Shown: positions 33,466-46,195 of the stretch, piece by piece
Layout of the letters: the number at the start of each line of letters is the position of its first letter
Position numbering within the stretch: the first letter of the stretch is position 1
Assembly (NCBI RefSeq): GCF_030272615.1
Contig: NC_081409.1
Location: 23,640,406-23,704,405, forward strand
From: Cryptomeria japonica
Taxonomy: Eukaryota; Streptophyta; Pinopsida; Cupressales; Cupressaceae
DNA: 64,000 nucleotides
Direction of reading: 5' to 3'
Notes under the pieces: model-generated
Databases searched by the model: none
Seen by the model: the letters and a program-made list of their open reading frames with translations, nothing else
Told to the model about the DNA's origin: nothing
Translations under genes and position numbers: made by a program

Positions 33466-34930
33466 ATCTTCACTCTATTTAGCCACAATTTCTAGTCGTA
33501 TAGTTATGTAATGTGCACTTTTAAGGATTGTGAAGTTTCCTTCAATTATTGATGATCTCTCATCTTTGTTGCATGGGCCAACAATTTTATTTTATCTTGT
33601 TTGAATTAGTTTAATCACTATTGTGAGTTTTCTCTATTGTGTAGTTATTGTGGCTATGTTTGATTTGCTATTGGAATTGAACACATTTATTTGACTTATT
33701 ATTGGTACTATTTTTTCTTTCTTTCAATATTTATGATCTTTGGTAATTTAGTGAAAATCTTGCTATTTTTAAATGTTGCCTTCTTTGTTGTGATGTGATT
33801 CCTCACCAAGATTGACGTAGATAACCTTGGATGAGTGTATATAAGGAATCAAACATTGGGAAAATTTGAGGATAGGGGTAAGTGTTTGTTGTATGGGTAG
33901 CTACGATCCACTTGTACATTATTAGTGATTATTGATGGCTATGTCTTGGAGGCTAATCCCATTAAACAAACAAGGGGGAAGTCATACATAATCATATGGA
34001 TCCTCCCTAGTTGTGAGTGGATTCAAGACCATCATTTCATATGGTTCTTGGTTACTTTGTGAGACCATGGCATCCTCTTAGACCAATATGTGAGCCTTGT
34101 ATTGTTATCCCTGCAATGTGGATGAATAAGTGTATGTTAAAATAAATGCTTTGCATGCCATATAGTTGCATATGAGTTGTTCGCATCATCAGATCATGAT
34201 TTAGAATATGTGAATTCTTTTATCCAGGTGAAGTCGAATGATTGATTATGAAAATGTGTTATACATTGAAGCATAATCTATAAGATGTTCTCTTCAAGAA
34301 AAAATATTTATGCTTTCATAGTGAAATGTTGACGAAATGGGGTCCTAGTCTAGGAAAGTAAACTAAAAACTTATACATTCACCATTTCAAAACATTTTAT
34401 TGGGGAATAGTCAATTTGGTTCAATTTAATTCCTCTAGGAGAGACCAACAATATGATTAATTGTTCCATTTTGATGTGATTGGATATGATTAGATATAAT
34501 TTCATTGAAGATGCAAGAACTAAGTAAAATTATGCAAAATTGACAAGATTAAGCATAAACAAGCAAATAATAAAGAAAAAAGCTAACATAGAGGTACATA
34601 TTTGGAAATAAGACTCTAAAATGAACCTAATCAATTACCTATAGGGAAAATGAGGTTAGAGATAATCTACCTATATGGAAAGTGGTTAAACTCTACCTCT
34701 AAGTGGCTCATCTTGAGCATTGTCAGTATATGGGCATTGATGGCATATTATATTTGGTTCTATCATTTTTGTGGGTGCAAAATTAACAAGGCAAAATAGT
34801 ATTAGTGGGATCATGATCTCATCAAAATGGTTTTGGCTTTGCATTTATGATAGCACATTGATCACACCTTACAAAAGGTTCCAATCTCATACATAGCATC
34901 CCAAAGTAAGGTCAATAATGATGTAATTTA
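33466..34930. other. CACTA interior, no gene seen
   Basis: AT-rich, with no convincing open frame or family motif. Confidence 0.4.
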
Positions 34931-35022
34931 ATGCTTAAACTAGAGTTTTGGGTAGTCATATACCGATCATTTCTAGGATTGATGCTTAAACTGGAGTTCT
35001 GGGTAGTCATATACCCATGGCA
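34931..35022. repeat. Short direct repeat (about 42 bp, two copies)
   Basis: TGCTTAAACT(A/G)GAGTT(T/C) followed by TGGGTAGTCATATACC occurs at about 34931 and 34982, upstream of the transposase. Confidence 0.85.
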
Positions 35023-35400
35023 TAGGGTAGGGGTGACCTACAAACAATGCTAGTTCTAGATGCATGTTTGCTTGGTGAATAGCTTGTCAAAATTAGATCG
35101 ATTGGCTACAGGTCTGCCATAAAGTTTCCAACTTATCACCAGTGAAAATACAAGAACCAAGGCTTAGAATACTCAAAAATGTCTCTCAGAAAGTCTGCAA
35201 CAGGCAAACTTTTAGTAAGAATTTGCAGACACAATGCTTAGAAATTCACACAATCAACTACATTAAATACGTTCTCTATTAAGTTCAATGTTTTAAGATG
35301 AAAAAGAAGAGTTAAATGGTTTTGGTTTGATTTGCAATTTTTGTGAAGCTTTTGCACTAAAGTTTCCATAGCCTGATTTTTTTGCCTGTGAAGAAAGACC

Positions 35401-38400
35401 ATGTCAGATAATATCAGCGAAGAACAAAATAAGGAGACAATTGCTAGATTATGGTCTAACTTGAAAAGAAAAGGTGATGGGAAATGTTATTGTCCCTACA
35501 AAATTTGTAAGGGCTTAAAGACTAGAAGACTTCTAATCAAAACAACTAAGAAACATTGTAGGTAGCATGGTCACATTGAAGGGGGACATGATTAGCATCC
35601 ACTAGTAAGTTGTTCATTATATCATTTTAACAATTTATATACATAAGAAATCACTTGATAATGAGATCATGATCATGGTTTATTTATGTTGATCATTTTT
35701 ATATAGGTCAAGCACCCCAGGGCACATGATAAGGACCAACACAACCTAAAGAATATGGTTTTCGAAGTGGAGGAACATGGAGGTGTGAATATCGAAGTTG
35801 AAGATAATGATCCCATGGAAGATGACGATCATGCACCAGAAAACACAATTGAAGATGATGGTACAAATACATTGATCCATGACACATTTAGTACTGGCAC
35901 AGCTGATCATGATGATCAGGATGACCTTGATGTTCATGATTTACCTCTTCTTGAGAAGGCATAGGAGCCCCTTTACAAAGGCTCCCAAACAACTCTTCTC
36001 TTTGTTGTATTGTTGTTGGTGAACTTGAAGGTTATGAATGGTTTATCCAACATAACAATCTCACATATGTTAAGGTGTGTCATACATGTCATTACAGTTA
36101 ATAAATGGTGAATCATGTACCATTAATATTCTTTATATTAACACCTCAAACTTTTTTTTTGTTGTAGATTGATAGGTGAGTTTTTCTTACCACCATCAAA
36201 TATTCTACCTCACTCATGCTGAGAATTATCTGCCATTATGAAAGATATTGGAATGGAGTATCAAATAATAGATGTTTGTCCCAATGATCATATTATATAT
36301 CATAAACAACATGAATTTGGAATAGAATGCCCTGAATGTCATATCAGTAGATATTGAACAGATCAAATAACAAAAAAGGTGCCTCGCAAGGTTCTTCGTT
36401 ATATTCCCATTATTCCACGTATGCAATGATTATTCAGGTGCACTAGCTTGGCACAATTTATGGATTACCACACACACAATAGAAGTTGAGATGACATTAT
36501 TTGAATGCTTGCAGATGGTTCAGCATTTATGGGCATAGAGGAAAAGTGGCCACACTTTAAAGAAGAACCTTGTAATCTCAGGCTTTCATTGGCAGTGGAC
36601 GATGTCAATCCATTTGGAGAGTTGAGATCTATTTACTCGGTGTGGCCTATTTTTGTTATCAACAATAATATTCCTCCATGGATGTCAATAAAGAGGGAGC
36701 ACATAATGTTGGCAATGATTGTTCTAGGTATTTTATCATTTAATAGTCATCTACATTTAATTATAAATATTATAGTAAAATGGTCATAATAATTATGTAA
36801 TGTTTTTGTTCATTACACTAGGCAAGTACCAAGTTAAAGATATGAATGTATATATTGAGCCTCTTATCGACGAGTTTCTGGAGTTATGGAATGGTGTGAC
36901 CATGTATGACATCTCTAGACCAATAGGAAAAAGACAATTTCAATTCCATGCAATGCTTGTATGGACAATACATGATGCCCTAGGGCTAACACATTTTTGT
37001 GGTACGTTATAGTGTTCAAGTTGCGCATGATAATTATAATTATAAAAATTAACAGATTTAATAGAATTATACATTATCTTGTAGGTCTTCAAACAAAGGG
37101 AAAATTTTCATGTCCAGTTTGTGGTCCAAAGATGAAATCCTGTCATTCAAAAAGTTTAGGAAAGTAGGTGTTTGATGAGTATAGGTACTTCCTTCACAAA
37201 AATCATAAGTACCAAAATACTGAAAAACATCTTTTCAATGGGAAAGAAGAGACTACATCAAAGCCACGAAGAATGACTCCTCACTTATAGAAGTTGGAAT
37301 ATAATAGAATTAATCGTCAAGGTAATGTCATTCCATCTAATGGTTTATGTTTGGAATTTGAATTTTTCTTTCGTGTTTTGTTTACTGATGATGTAATTGA
37401 TGATACTGAAGGTCGTCAAGGCATGGATGACAACCTTCCAAAGGGACTAAAAAGTTGTCCCAAACAATTCAGTAGGTTGCCTTACTACGAGTAGCTACAA
37501 ATTGTGCATTTGTTTGATACAATGCATATTGGAAAGAATATAACAGAGACATTATGGAAAATATTGGATGGAAGGTGTGACAAAGAAAAAATTGTCAAAA
37601 TTTGTAGTGAAATTGTGGAATCCAATCATGTAATGAAAAATGTCATTCAATCAAATAGCAATGGAGATCATATTAATATAAGTGCCCTTCCTTGGTTATT
37701 AACGGAGTAGAAAAGCAATTCAATAAAAGAAGTCATACGAAAAATTTGATTTCCCACAAGATTTGTTGCGAACATAAACAATCTCATATCAAAGAAGAGT
37801 GAATTTGGGCCAGGGATGAAAATGCATGATTGGCATACCTTCATTAAGGTAATTCGCGTTCTTATGTAGTTATTATATATTTGTATACTGTGCATGTACT
37901 TTTCATTGTATTATGTTAGAAAACAATGAAAAGATCATTTTATAATTGTTGCAGTACGTTCTACTTCTATCTCTCCCAAACCACTTCAACAATAATATCA
38001 AGCAATTCATATATGATCTTGGAAAATACATGAGGTAAGTAGTGATGTTTGTTCAATTTGTTGTATAGATATTATATTTGCCATTTGTTTTACTTGTTAT
38101 GCAATATATTCTATATTATTTTGTAAAGTCTCGTTTATATATTTTTGTGTCTTCAATCTCTTTTAGGTGGTTGTCATCTAAAGAAATCCACAAGGAAGAT
38201 ATAAAATATTGGAAGAGAAAAATCCCTCATCTAATGTGTGAAATGAAAAAGTGTCTACCTTCAACTTTTTTCAATGCACAAGAACACTACCTCATAGACC
38301 GAGTTGAGGAGATCAAATTGTGTGGACCTATACACACTAGGTCAATGTGGATGGTTGAGAGGCACTTGAAATTTTTGAAGGCTTTGGTTTGACAAAGAGC

Positions 38401-39666
38401 ACATCCTGAGGGTTCTATGGTGGAGGGATATATGGTATACCAAACTATGGTGTACATTACTGAATATCTTTTTCTAAGTTTACAGCAAAAATCCACGTAG
38501 ATCGCATTTGGGATCCCAACCCCATTAATAAATTCAAAGGGGAGCACTTGATGGGGAAAGGTAGATTGAAGAAAGTGAGAGGTAATTATAAGATGTTATT
38601 GTAGTAAATTAATTATTCATCTTCTAAATAAATCAGTTGTAAGTGGTCTATTAATTATTTGTATAGTTGGTCGGGAATGGGATACGCTACATTTATATAT
38701 TGCAAACAATCTTGATTGGATAACGGTGTGGATTGAACGATGTCAACATTCTAGTAACACATTAACATGGGATGGTGTCACTTCATTGGTTAAAGAAGCT
38801 CATCGTAATGGAGATTCCAATGTTACACAAAGGGAAATTGATTTAGCATATGGTTTAAGAGATCAATAGGTACGTATAATTTTATTAATCACCCATATGT
38901 TTATCAACTCATGAGCAATAATTTTAATATGTTAGACATATTACAGGTCAAACACCACAAGGCTATGTGCTACAATGGTCATAAATTTCGCATCAAATAG
39001 TTGGATGACACGAAGAAAACTTGTGATTCTGGGATAACTATAGTCTTTGAGGTGACCAATATTTCATCTAGAAATGACATACATCCTCAAGAGTCTCAAA
39101 ATCGATACTATGGCATTTTGGATGATATACTTGAGTGTAACTTTAATTCCTTCAAATTAGTTATGTTTGTTGTCAAATGGTATAGGCTACAACTGAATAA
39201 AAATGATCCTGATAGAACTGTTATCAAACATGATAATGGATTTATAATGTTTAATACAAGGTCATTTGAACAAGTTGGGGATGAGCCCTATGTTCTTCCA
39301 AGTCAATGTGAGCAGGTATTTTACTCGGAGGTTCCACATAAACTAGGTTGGTCATTTGTTGTTAGACATGATCCAAGAGGAAGGCCAATAATGTATAATG
39401 TGATGGAAGAAGAAGATACCAAAGAAGTAGAAGATGATATAGATGATGATCACAATCGACAGTTAGTCGATGATGTTCCTGACGGAAATGTACACAAAGA
39501 AGAAGCTGATGATGATGATGCTGCTGCTGCTGATTATGATGGTGATGGTGATGGTGATGGTGACAGTGATGGTGATGACGATGAAGATGACAAACACAAT
39601 GACGACGATAATGAAAATGATGACAACAATGATGACGATGACGACGATGACGATGACGATGATGAC

Positions 39667-39732
<66 letters not shown>

Positions 39733-39765
39733 GATGATGAGTTGGATGAAGAAGAAGATCAATGA
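35401..39765 (+). pseudogene. CACTA transposase, TNP2 type (Transposase_21, DUF4218, DUF4216)
   Basis: Multi-exon transposase. Readable in order: N-terminus with CYCPYKICKG (35401-35600); EPLYKGSQTTLLFVVLLL (about 35968); FLPPSNILPHSC (36183), ADGSAFMGIEEKWPHF, LRLSLAVDDVNPFG, YSVWPIFVINNNIPPW, REHIMLAMI (36510-36730); GRQFQFHAMLVWTIHD-like block (36940); CPVCG (37115); LPYYE and HLFDTMHIGKN (37480-37540); FPTRFVANINNLIS (37750); the DUF4218 part MKKCLPSTFFNAQEHYL to GPIHTRSMWMVERHLKFLK (38240-38390) and PEGSMVEGY; the DUF4216 part YGILDDILECNF with VVKWYRL (39100-39185). The acidic tail is encoded by a GAT repeat. It would cut and join the CACTA ends. Several TAG and TGA codons interrupt exons, e.g. 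before EPLYKGS, so this copy is probably inactive. Exon borders are not all resolved. Confidence 0.92.
39637..39741 (+). repeat. (GAT/GAC)n trinucleotide repeat coding poly-Asp
   Basis: Runs of GATGAC and pure GAT encode more than 30 consecutive Asp residues at the C-terminus of the transposase frame. Open frames on the other strand and in other phases here are by-products of the repeat. Confidence 0.95.
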
Positions 39766-40636
39766 CATGAATGAAATGTATGAGATGCGATTATTATATT
39801 ATCTATTTAATATTGATATCTTGATAGAAATTGATTTGACTTATATGGTTACATAAATAATTCATATGTTTTGAATTCTAATGCCATTACTTAATTAATT
39901 CATGATGCACCTCTAGCTATGTGATATATGGTGATTTAAAATACATATGTGATGGATTACATGCTTATGATGATACATGTGACATTTTTTGAACTTTGAG
40001 TTTATTTATGGAATGTGGACTACTTATTAGTTATGTGATGGATTACATGTTTATGATGATACATATGTGATTCTTATGATGCTCAATTACATATATGATG
40101 ATACATATGTGATGCTTATGATTCTTATGATACTATAGTATTTATTGTTTATCAAATTACAAATGTAATGCTTATGATGCTCAATTGTTGGTGCAGGAAC
40201 CTAAACCCCTTTGATGAGGATCCTGTATAGTCTCATGGATTGACAGGTATAAGTCAATACACCTTATAGAAATAATATATTTTTAAAAAATTACAAGAAA
40301 AACAAACTTCCTCGGTTTTTCAAACCTCAACATTAGCAGCAAATCTAATACAGTTATCAACACTTGAGGCCCCAGTTGGACTTACTCAAATTTTAATCTC
40401 AACATCAACTTTATGGCCAAATTCTTCATCAATATTACCCTCATTTGCAAAATACCTCTCTCATTACCAACTAACTCTCTCATTTGATGGTGCACAGGTA
40501 TCACCAAATAGGTATTTGTCAGATGTGTTTTCCTTGAGTGAGGGAAATGCAGGAATAGAAGAGGAAAGTGAGATGTAGTAGATCTCAAATAGGGAGATCA
40601 ACTAGAGGTTAAAAGATTAGAAGAAAATTCAATAAA
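39766..40636. other. Between transposase and SET-like region
   Basis: Contains repeated GATGATACATATGTGATGCT and GTGATGGATTACATG words (39950-40180). After a possible acceptor at about 40195 there are coding-like stretches (LSDVFSLSEGNAGIEEESEM at 40516-40575) with several TAG codons; these may be the N-terminal exons of the next gene. Confidence 0.4.
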
Positions 40637-41250
40637 TGCATGGAATTTTTTCTTGCTCAAGGGGCGTCATGTTCTTATGATGATGAGACCAAAGGCAACA
40701 TTGAGGTGCCCTTGAGGTACAAACATCTACTGAAATAATGTGTACCCAAGGAACTTCCTCCAATAAACACTGATTTTTGTGTTAATGAGAGGATATATCG
40801 CATAGCACCTTCGTCGTTACATGGTTTGGGCCTATTTTCCATGGACAACATAAAGGTCTGTTACAACAAAGTTGCTGAGTTGATGGAGTTTGTTGGACCT
40901 TGTTACAATTATAATGATTGGATGCAGATTGTACGATATAAAAAAAGTATGCATAGGTATGCACTGTTAGCCAATTATATACAACAAAAAGATAATGATC
41001 AAAGTAAATGAGTGGCTATATACATTGATGGAAGGCCAAAGCAATAGGGAATATTGCAGGTTTTATAAATAGTACACGACTTGGGTCAACTAATAAGCAA
41101 CCCAATTGCATATTTGAGGCACGTGAGGGAAATTGTGTGTTTGTACGTGCGATAAAATCAATAAGTGCAGGGGAAGCGCTATTAATCAATTACAATTTGA
41201 ATTGTATAGATACAAACAAAGTTACTATCATGGGGGTGGTACGTACTATA
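40637..41250 (+). pseudogene. SET-domain-like exon(s) in the CACTA
   Basis: From about 40637: a lead-in (GASCSYDDETKGNIEVPLRY), then NERIYRIAPSSLHGLGLFSM (40785-40844), matching the G-x-GLF start of SET domains. A helical middle follows (VRYKKSMHRYALLANYI), then YIDGRP and, after a one-base shift, GNIAGFINSTR (about 41052; compare GN-x-ARFINHSC), PNCIFEA and NCVFVRAIKSISAGEALLIN (41128-41190), then Y, matching the VRAxRxIxxGEELxxxY end. The family transfers methyl groups to lysine; the degenerate NHS site (NST) plus a TGA and a shift mean this copy is likely dead. A splice-donor-like GTACGT follows near 41238. It could be the first part of the TNPA-like gene or a captured host gene; I cannot tell. 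Confidence 0.65.
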
Positions 41251-41379
41251 TATATACCATTTAAGCCAACTTCCAATTAATGAATCCAATAAACCATTGT
41301 ATTATTAAGTTTTTCTGCTAAGTCTATTGGTTTCATTTCGCTAATGTTTTTTATATTTTTTCTTTTTCATAGGGCCACA

Positions 41380-44211
41380 TGGATCCACCACATAGCACAG
41401 ATAGGGGTGTAGGTCCTGACACTTCTATGGAGTAGGTAAACCTCATTGTAATTGTACAAATTAGATAGAAGCAAACTGTTACATTATGATCTTTTCTTGA
41501 GTGTTTTGAAGTAATTTTGATAGTGTTAATTATATTCTTGTCACAGACAAATGTTCGGGATAAGGGAAAGGAACCTGCAGTACCTCAGCACCTCCATAGG
41601 GATGTGGGGCACTCAACAGTGTTATGCGTTGATGACATCACACTTAGCACAAACCCTATATAATTGGTACAAAATAATATTAGAAAAATTAGCCAAGAGA
41701 TTGTTGATTTGGCAACCATAAGCCCTCAGACTGATGAGATAATAGAGAGAGTGCAACTATTGTTGCAAACAGTGGAAAACTTGCAAGTAAGCAGTAATGA
41801 AAGCTTTAATCATAACAAAAGTTCAATAATGGTTTATATTTTTTTCTCTTTTATGTCATTAACTAAAATATGTATGTGTTGTTTTTACAGAAATTTATAA
41901 GGCCTCATCATCTCAGTGGCGATGATCAGGGTATTGCGGGTAGTTCAGGTGATGACGATGTTCTATATATTAAAACCACTCATTTGGACTTGTGAACTTG
42001 CTTTTTTAATGTTTTATATATTTAATGTATTACTCTTCAGGTGCTGACATGGGTCTAAGGTCAACCCTAGTTGTATTGCCGACTGCAATGTTAGCAACAC
42101 GTAGCATGCAGACATCATCTATTGCACTGGCTCGTGTTGACCCACCCATTGGTGGTAGATCCCTCTTTTTCTCTCTCTTTCATTATGTGTTTATTACCCT
42201 TGAAGTGTTCTTTCTTGGAGGCATTTCATAGTGGATTCATTTACTATGGCATAAGATGCACATGAGGATGTGCCAAAGGTGACTACTGGTGATAACATAC
42301 CATCATTTCCTGGATCTTCCCGTATTGCTAGTATGGGAATGTTGTAGGCCACATTGGTGGTGAGCGACGAAGAATTGATTCCCTTGAAGATACATAAGGT
42401 TCAACGTACTTTAAAATTATTATTATATATAGTCTAATTGTAATTTACTTACTGATCACTCATTTTGGACTAATGATCACATGTTTTTTTTGCAAGAAAT
42501 GATATTTTTTATAAAAATCTTAATGACATTACATTGCAGATATTTGGGGCCCACCGTATGTAAAAGGTGGAACATCATATGTGAACTAACCCTTATCCAC
42601 TATTTTGATTTCATATCATTTCTCGAATAGTTTTCCTTTTATCCATTTCTTGAACTATATCAAAGGTAGCTTCAGTTTCTTTCTAAATCTAACAAGTTTG
42701 TTTTTTCTTTAAAGGTGGAATGACCAAGAAAAAAAGTTAAAAGATGAACTGACAAACCGTATGGTAGGGTTGTTTAGAAATGACACATTCGACAAGACTA
42801 AGCTTCTAGAAAAAGCTAGCACATATCTAAAGTATGTGAGGGACCAATACAGGACACATTTAGAGAAGAACGTAAAGTATGAGCGTCCCCCCATGATTCC
42901 AGAGAGGGAGTGGAAGGACCTGATTTTGGATGCAAAGGAGAGAATTGAAAGAAAAAAAGGAAATACACTGCCAGACGCCAGAAGAAGGTATGTGATACTA
43001 TTAAGAATGTGAATATGTACTAATTATTCATTATATTTATATAATCTAACATATTTCAAACTTTTCATAGATTGAGTGACACGTCAAAGGCAACCAAGGC
43101 AAGACAAGAAAAGAATGGGCAATGTAAACTCGACTCTGGTGGTTATATGAAACTTGCCACATGAATTATAAGAATCAGTAAATTAAGTATCACATCAAAA
43201 TATTTATAAATTGTAAACAATTTTTTTTTATCAAACAATACAAGCAAAATTCACAATACTAAGCAAAAATTTAGGGCTCTGAATTCAATAGAGCGCTCAT
43301 AGAAGATGACAAGATAATTGGCTACCAGCAAGGCTATATAGCCGTGGCTAAACGGCTACGAGAATTGAATGGGAAAACACGAGATTCTAATGCATCTGTC
43401 ACAATGGTAAATAAGCTAAATGAAAATTATTTCAAATTGAATACTTAACCAATAATCTATTTGATTTTAAGTTTCAACATAAAGTGACTATATTTTTTTT
43501 AAATAAGCAAGCAATGATAACACTGCACGTGACATTGGAATGCAGCATGATAATCATGGAACAAAACCTGTACATGAAGGTCCGGATGTGCATCCTAGTA
43601 GTGGAGGTATTCATTTGCTATTCAAATTTTTTTATGTAATTTTTAATACAATTAAACCTCTTAAATTGAAAATTAGTGTAGTAATTAATGTAACCTTTAT
43701 TGTTAATATTTTAGAGCATGTAGTCGATGGTGACCAAGTGGAGCATGATCCGAGTAGACAACATCAGGAACGTGATGTTCCCCAATCAGGTAAAGAGGAC
43801 CACTTTTATTCCTTTAAGCAAATTTAATTGCAATTGGTGTATTGATTAATGTAACGTTTCGTATTTCAACTCCAAAGGATCTAGAGAGTGTTCGGCATGT
43901 CGAGGTTGAGGCTAAACAAAATGATGGGGAAGATGATGTGGCCCCATCAGGTAAAGAGTGTAACGGTTGTGTTCTTTAAATTAATGAAATACTTGTAACA
44001 ATAATTAAAAAATGTTTTGAATTTAACCCAATTCTTCGTTATTGCAGAGGACCCCCCTTTGGTTCAGCATCCTCATCCTTTGTATAGGACTAGGCATACA
44101 TCAAGAGCATGAGAAGAGGGTAGAACATACGAAGATGGGGGAAATGATGAAGAAGACAATGCTCCACTTAGACTTTACATAGCTTCAAAAAAAAGAAGAA
44201 GAAAGAAATGA
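41380..44211 (+). pseudogene. Second CACTA protein, TNPA-like
   Basis: A chain of short exons: MDPPHSTDRGVGPDTSME (41380), VRDKGKEPAVPQHLH and ISQEIVDLATISP (41550-41790), a Ser/Thr-rich part (42025-42160), a charged helical block with RPPMIPEREWKDLILDAKER (42880-42940), GQCKLDSGGYMKLA (43120), IIGYQQGYIAVAKRLREL (about 43315), and an acidic then basic end (KKRRRKK at 44190). The block with an E-x-W-x-x-LI core followed by a GxS/GGY segment is the pattern of plant CACTA second proteins (Transposase_24 or En/Spm TNP1-like), which bind subterminal repeats. Exon assignments are by eye; some stops (TAG) are present. Confidence 0.6.
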
Positions 44212-45899
44212 TTATAATCTACCTTATTTGATAATGACTGATTTTTATGTGTTAATGAATGTAATTATGTGCTAATGAATGTTCATGAATGATATGTGTT
44301 GATGATTATTGATCAATGTTGTGTGTTAATGAAAGTTAATGAATTTTATGTGTTAATGAACATTATGTGATAATGAATGAATGTTATATTTTAATAATGG
44401 ATGAAAGAATGAATGAATGCTACATGTTAATGGGGAGTTTAGAGTGATGTTGGGGGGGGGGGAGGGGCCAAATGATCTTCCACCTTCATGTGGTTGGCCC
44501 TGTTAAGTAGAGAATATTAAACTATTCTTGAAACAAAGCGAAGCTCAATAAGATAACACACTTTTCAATATTTCATTATGTTACACAGTTAATCTTATTG
44601 AATAATGTACGTATATTGAATCTTAATTGCAGGGTCCAACAGAGCCAACTTGAACAACGCCATGGTGTGACTGCAAAAGTTGTGAATATGCTTCATCATG
44701 GATAAAGCTGAATTAGTGCATTCTCTGTAAAATCTCAAATGCTCTATACTTTGGAAGTTTTGAAATTTTTATGATCATATCGGTCCCCTGCCTAAAAGAT
44801 TTTTCCTTGATTTGTTTGTGATACACATTGAGAGATTTTTGTTTTCCTTTTATTTATGCATGTCTTAACCATTCTCCACATGCTTCCCATTCTTATTTAG
44901 ATTGTTGTATTTTTACATATGTTGGAATCTGTAGTTCCACATACATGTTTTCTATGTTCTTTGTAACTGTATGAAAAGGTGTAAAATGTGGGTATAGTCC
45001 AAAATCTTGATTACCAACAAGCTATTATTGTTTAATAGTTCCAGTGTTTGTATTAATTGAAACAATTTAACCCTTTTAACATGTTTCATAGCAAACCTGC
45101 ACTTTGTATGCAATCTTATTGTTACAATTCAATTACTGAGGTAATGTGATTTTCAAAAGTTCTGATGAAACCAAAATTGGTTTTCATTTATGTATTTTAT
45201 TAAAATTTTAGAGTTTCCTCATGAACATTTAAACTTAGAAGGATTTAAAAATTCAATACAAGAGTATTGGACATAATTTCTAGAGATAGAACTGAAACTC
45301 TCTCCCATGACTTCAAATTGTTTCCATGCTCTCTAGGCTAGTAGCTTTCAGACACAAAACATAGGTCTTCTAAATTTTGTCCCAACATTAATTAGTTCCT
45401 TTCTCTTCTTTTTCATCCTTTTGGAAAGAGAATTGGAAATTGTTAGGAATGATTAGGTGATTTGTTAAAATACAATGGGGAACTCAATCAAATTTTAATT
45501 CACTTCATTTTAAGTTATTATCACAATTCATTGAATTATACTTACAAAAGGCTTATATTTCCAAGGTAAAATATCAGTATCTTTCTTGGGTGATATTAGA
45601 TAGCAGGGTCTCTTGGCTTAGACGAAATCACCCTCTCATTGTATTCAAAGTAGATGCATAGCAAAGCTAGATACATCAATCATTAAATCATAACAAACAC
45701 AAGCTCAAAAATTGTGTTACCAAGTATGCTTGGAAACTAGCCTGTAACTAACTATTTCATACTAGATATTGTTTGGGTATGGTATTCAATTCTATTAGAA
45801 TCTACAAAATAAATATTAACCTAGAAATTAATGTAAGTGATAACATTTTTAAAATTGTTAAATATAAATGATAATAAAATCAAAATAGCATAACATAGT
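44212..45899. other. CACTA right arm, first part
   Basis: No gene. It starts with ATGTGTTAATGAATG word repeats (44240-44430), then a G-run (44451-44462), then AT-rich sequence without repeats I can define. Confidence 0.4.
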
Positions 45900-46195
45900 T
45901 GATTTCATAAGAGAGAAAATGAAAAAGTTCACAATATCTTCACTCGATATCCAAGATTTTTAATCCATGAGGATGAAGATGAGGATGAGATAGAAAACCA
46001 AAAGACAAGGAATTGTTTATCCAAGTTTCCAAATTTTTGAGGATAAGGAAAAAAACATAATCCTATGAAAGAAGGAGAATGTGCAAGTCATTATCTCAAG
46101 TTAAAAGAAATTACTTAAGTAAACTAAACAAACAAATGCAATATCATACTTACGATAAAACATATCCACTTGGTGAATAAAATGGTACATTGGCA
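45900..46195. repeat. Direct repeat, copy 1 (about 300 bp)
   Basis: Related to 48700-48995: shared stretches include TCCATGAGGAT, GTAGAAAACCAAAA-like text, TTATCCAAGTTTCCAAATTT, AAAGAAGGAGAATGTGCAA and GGATAAAACATATCCA-like text. Copies are several per cent to tens of per cent diverged. Confidence 0.75.

Noticed and set aside
39463-39856. Open frames of poly-Ile/Val (minus) and poly-Met (plus)
   Set aside because: Other phases of the GAT repeat that codes poly-Asp in the transposase frame.
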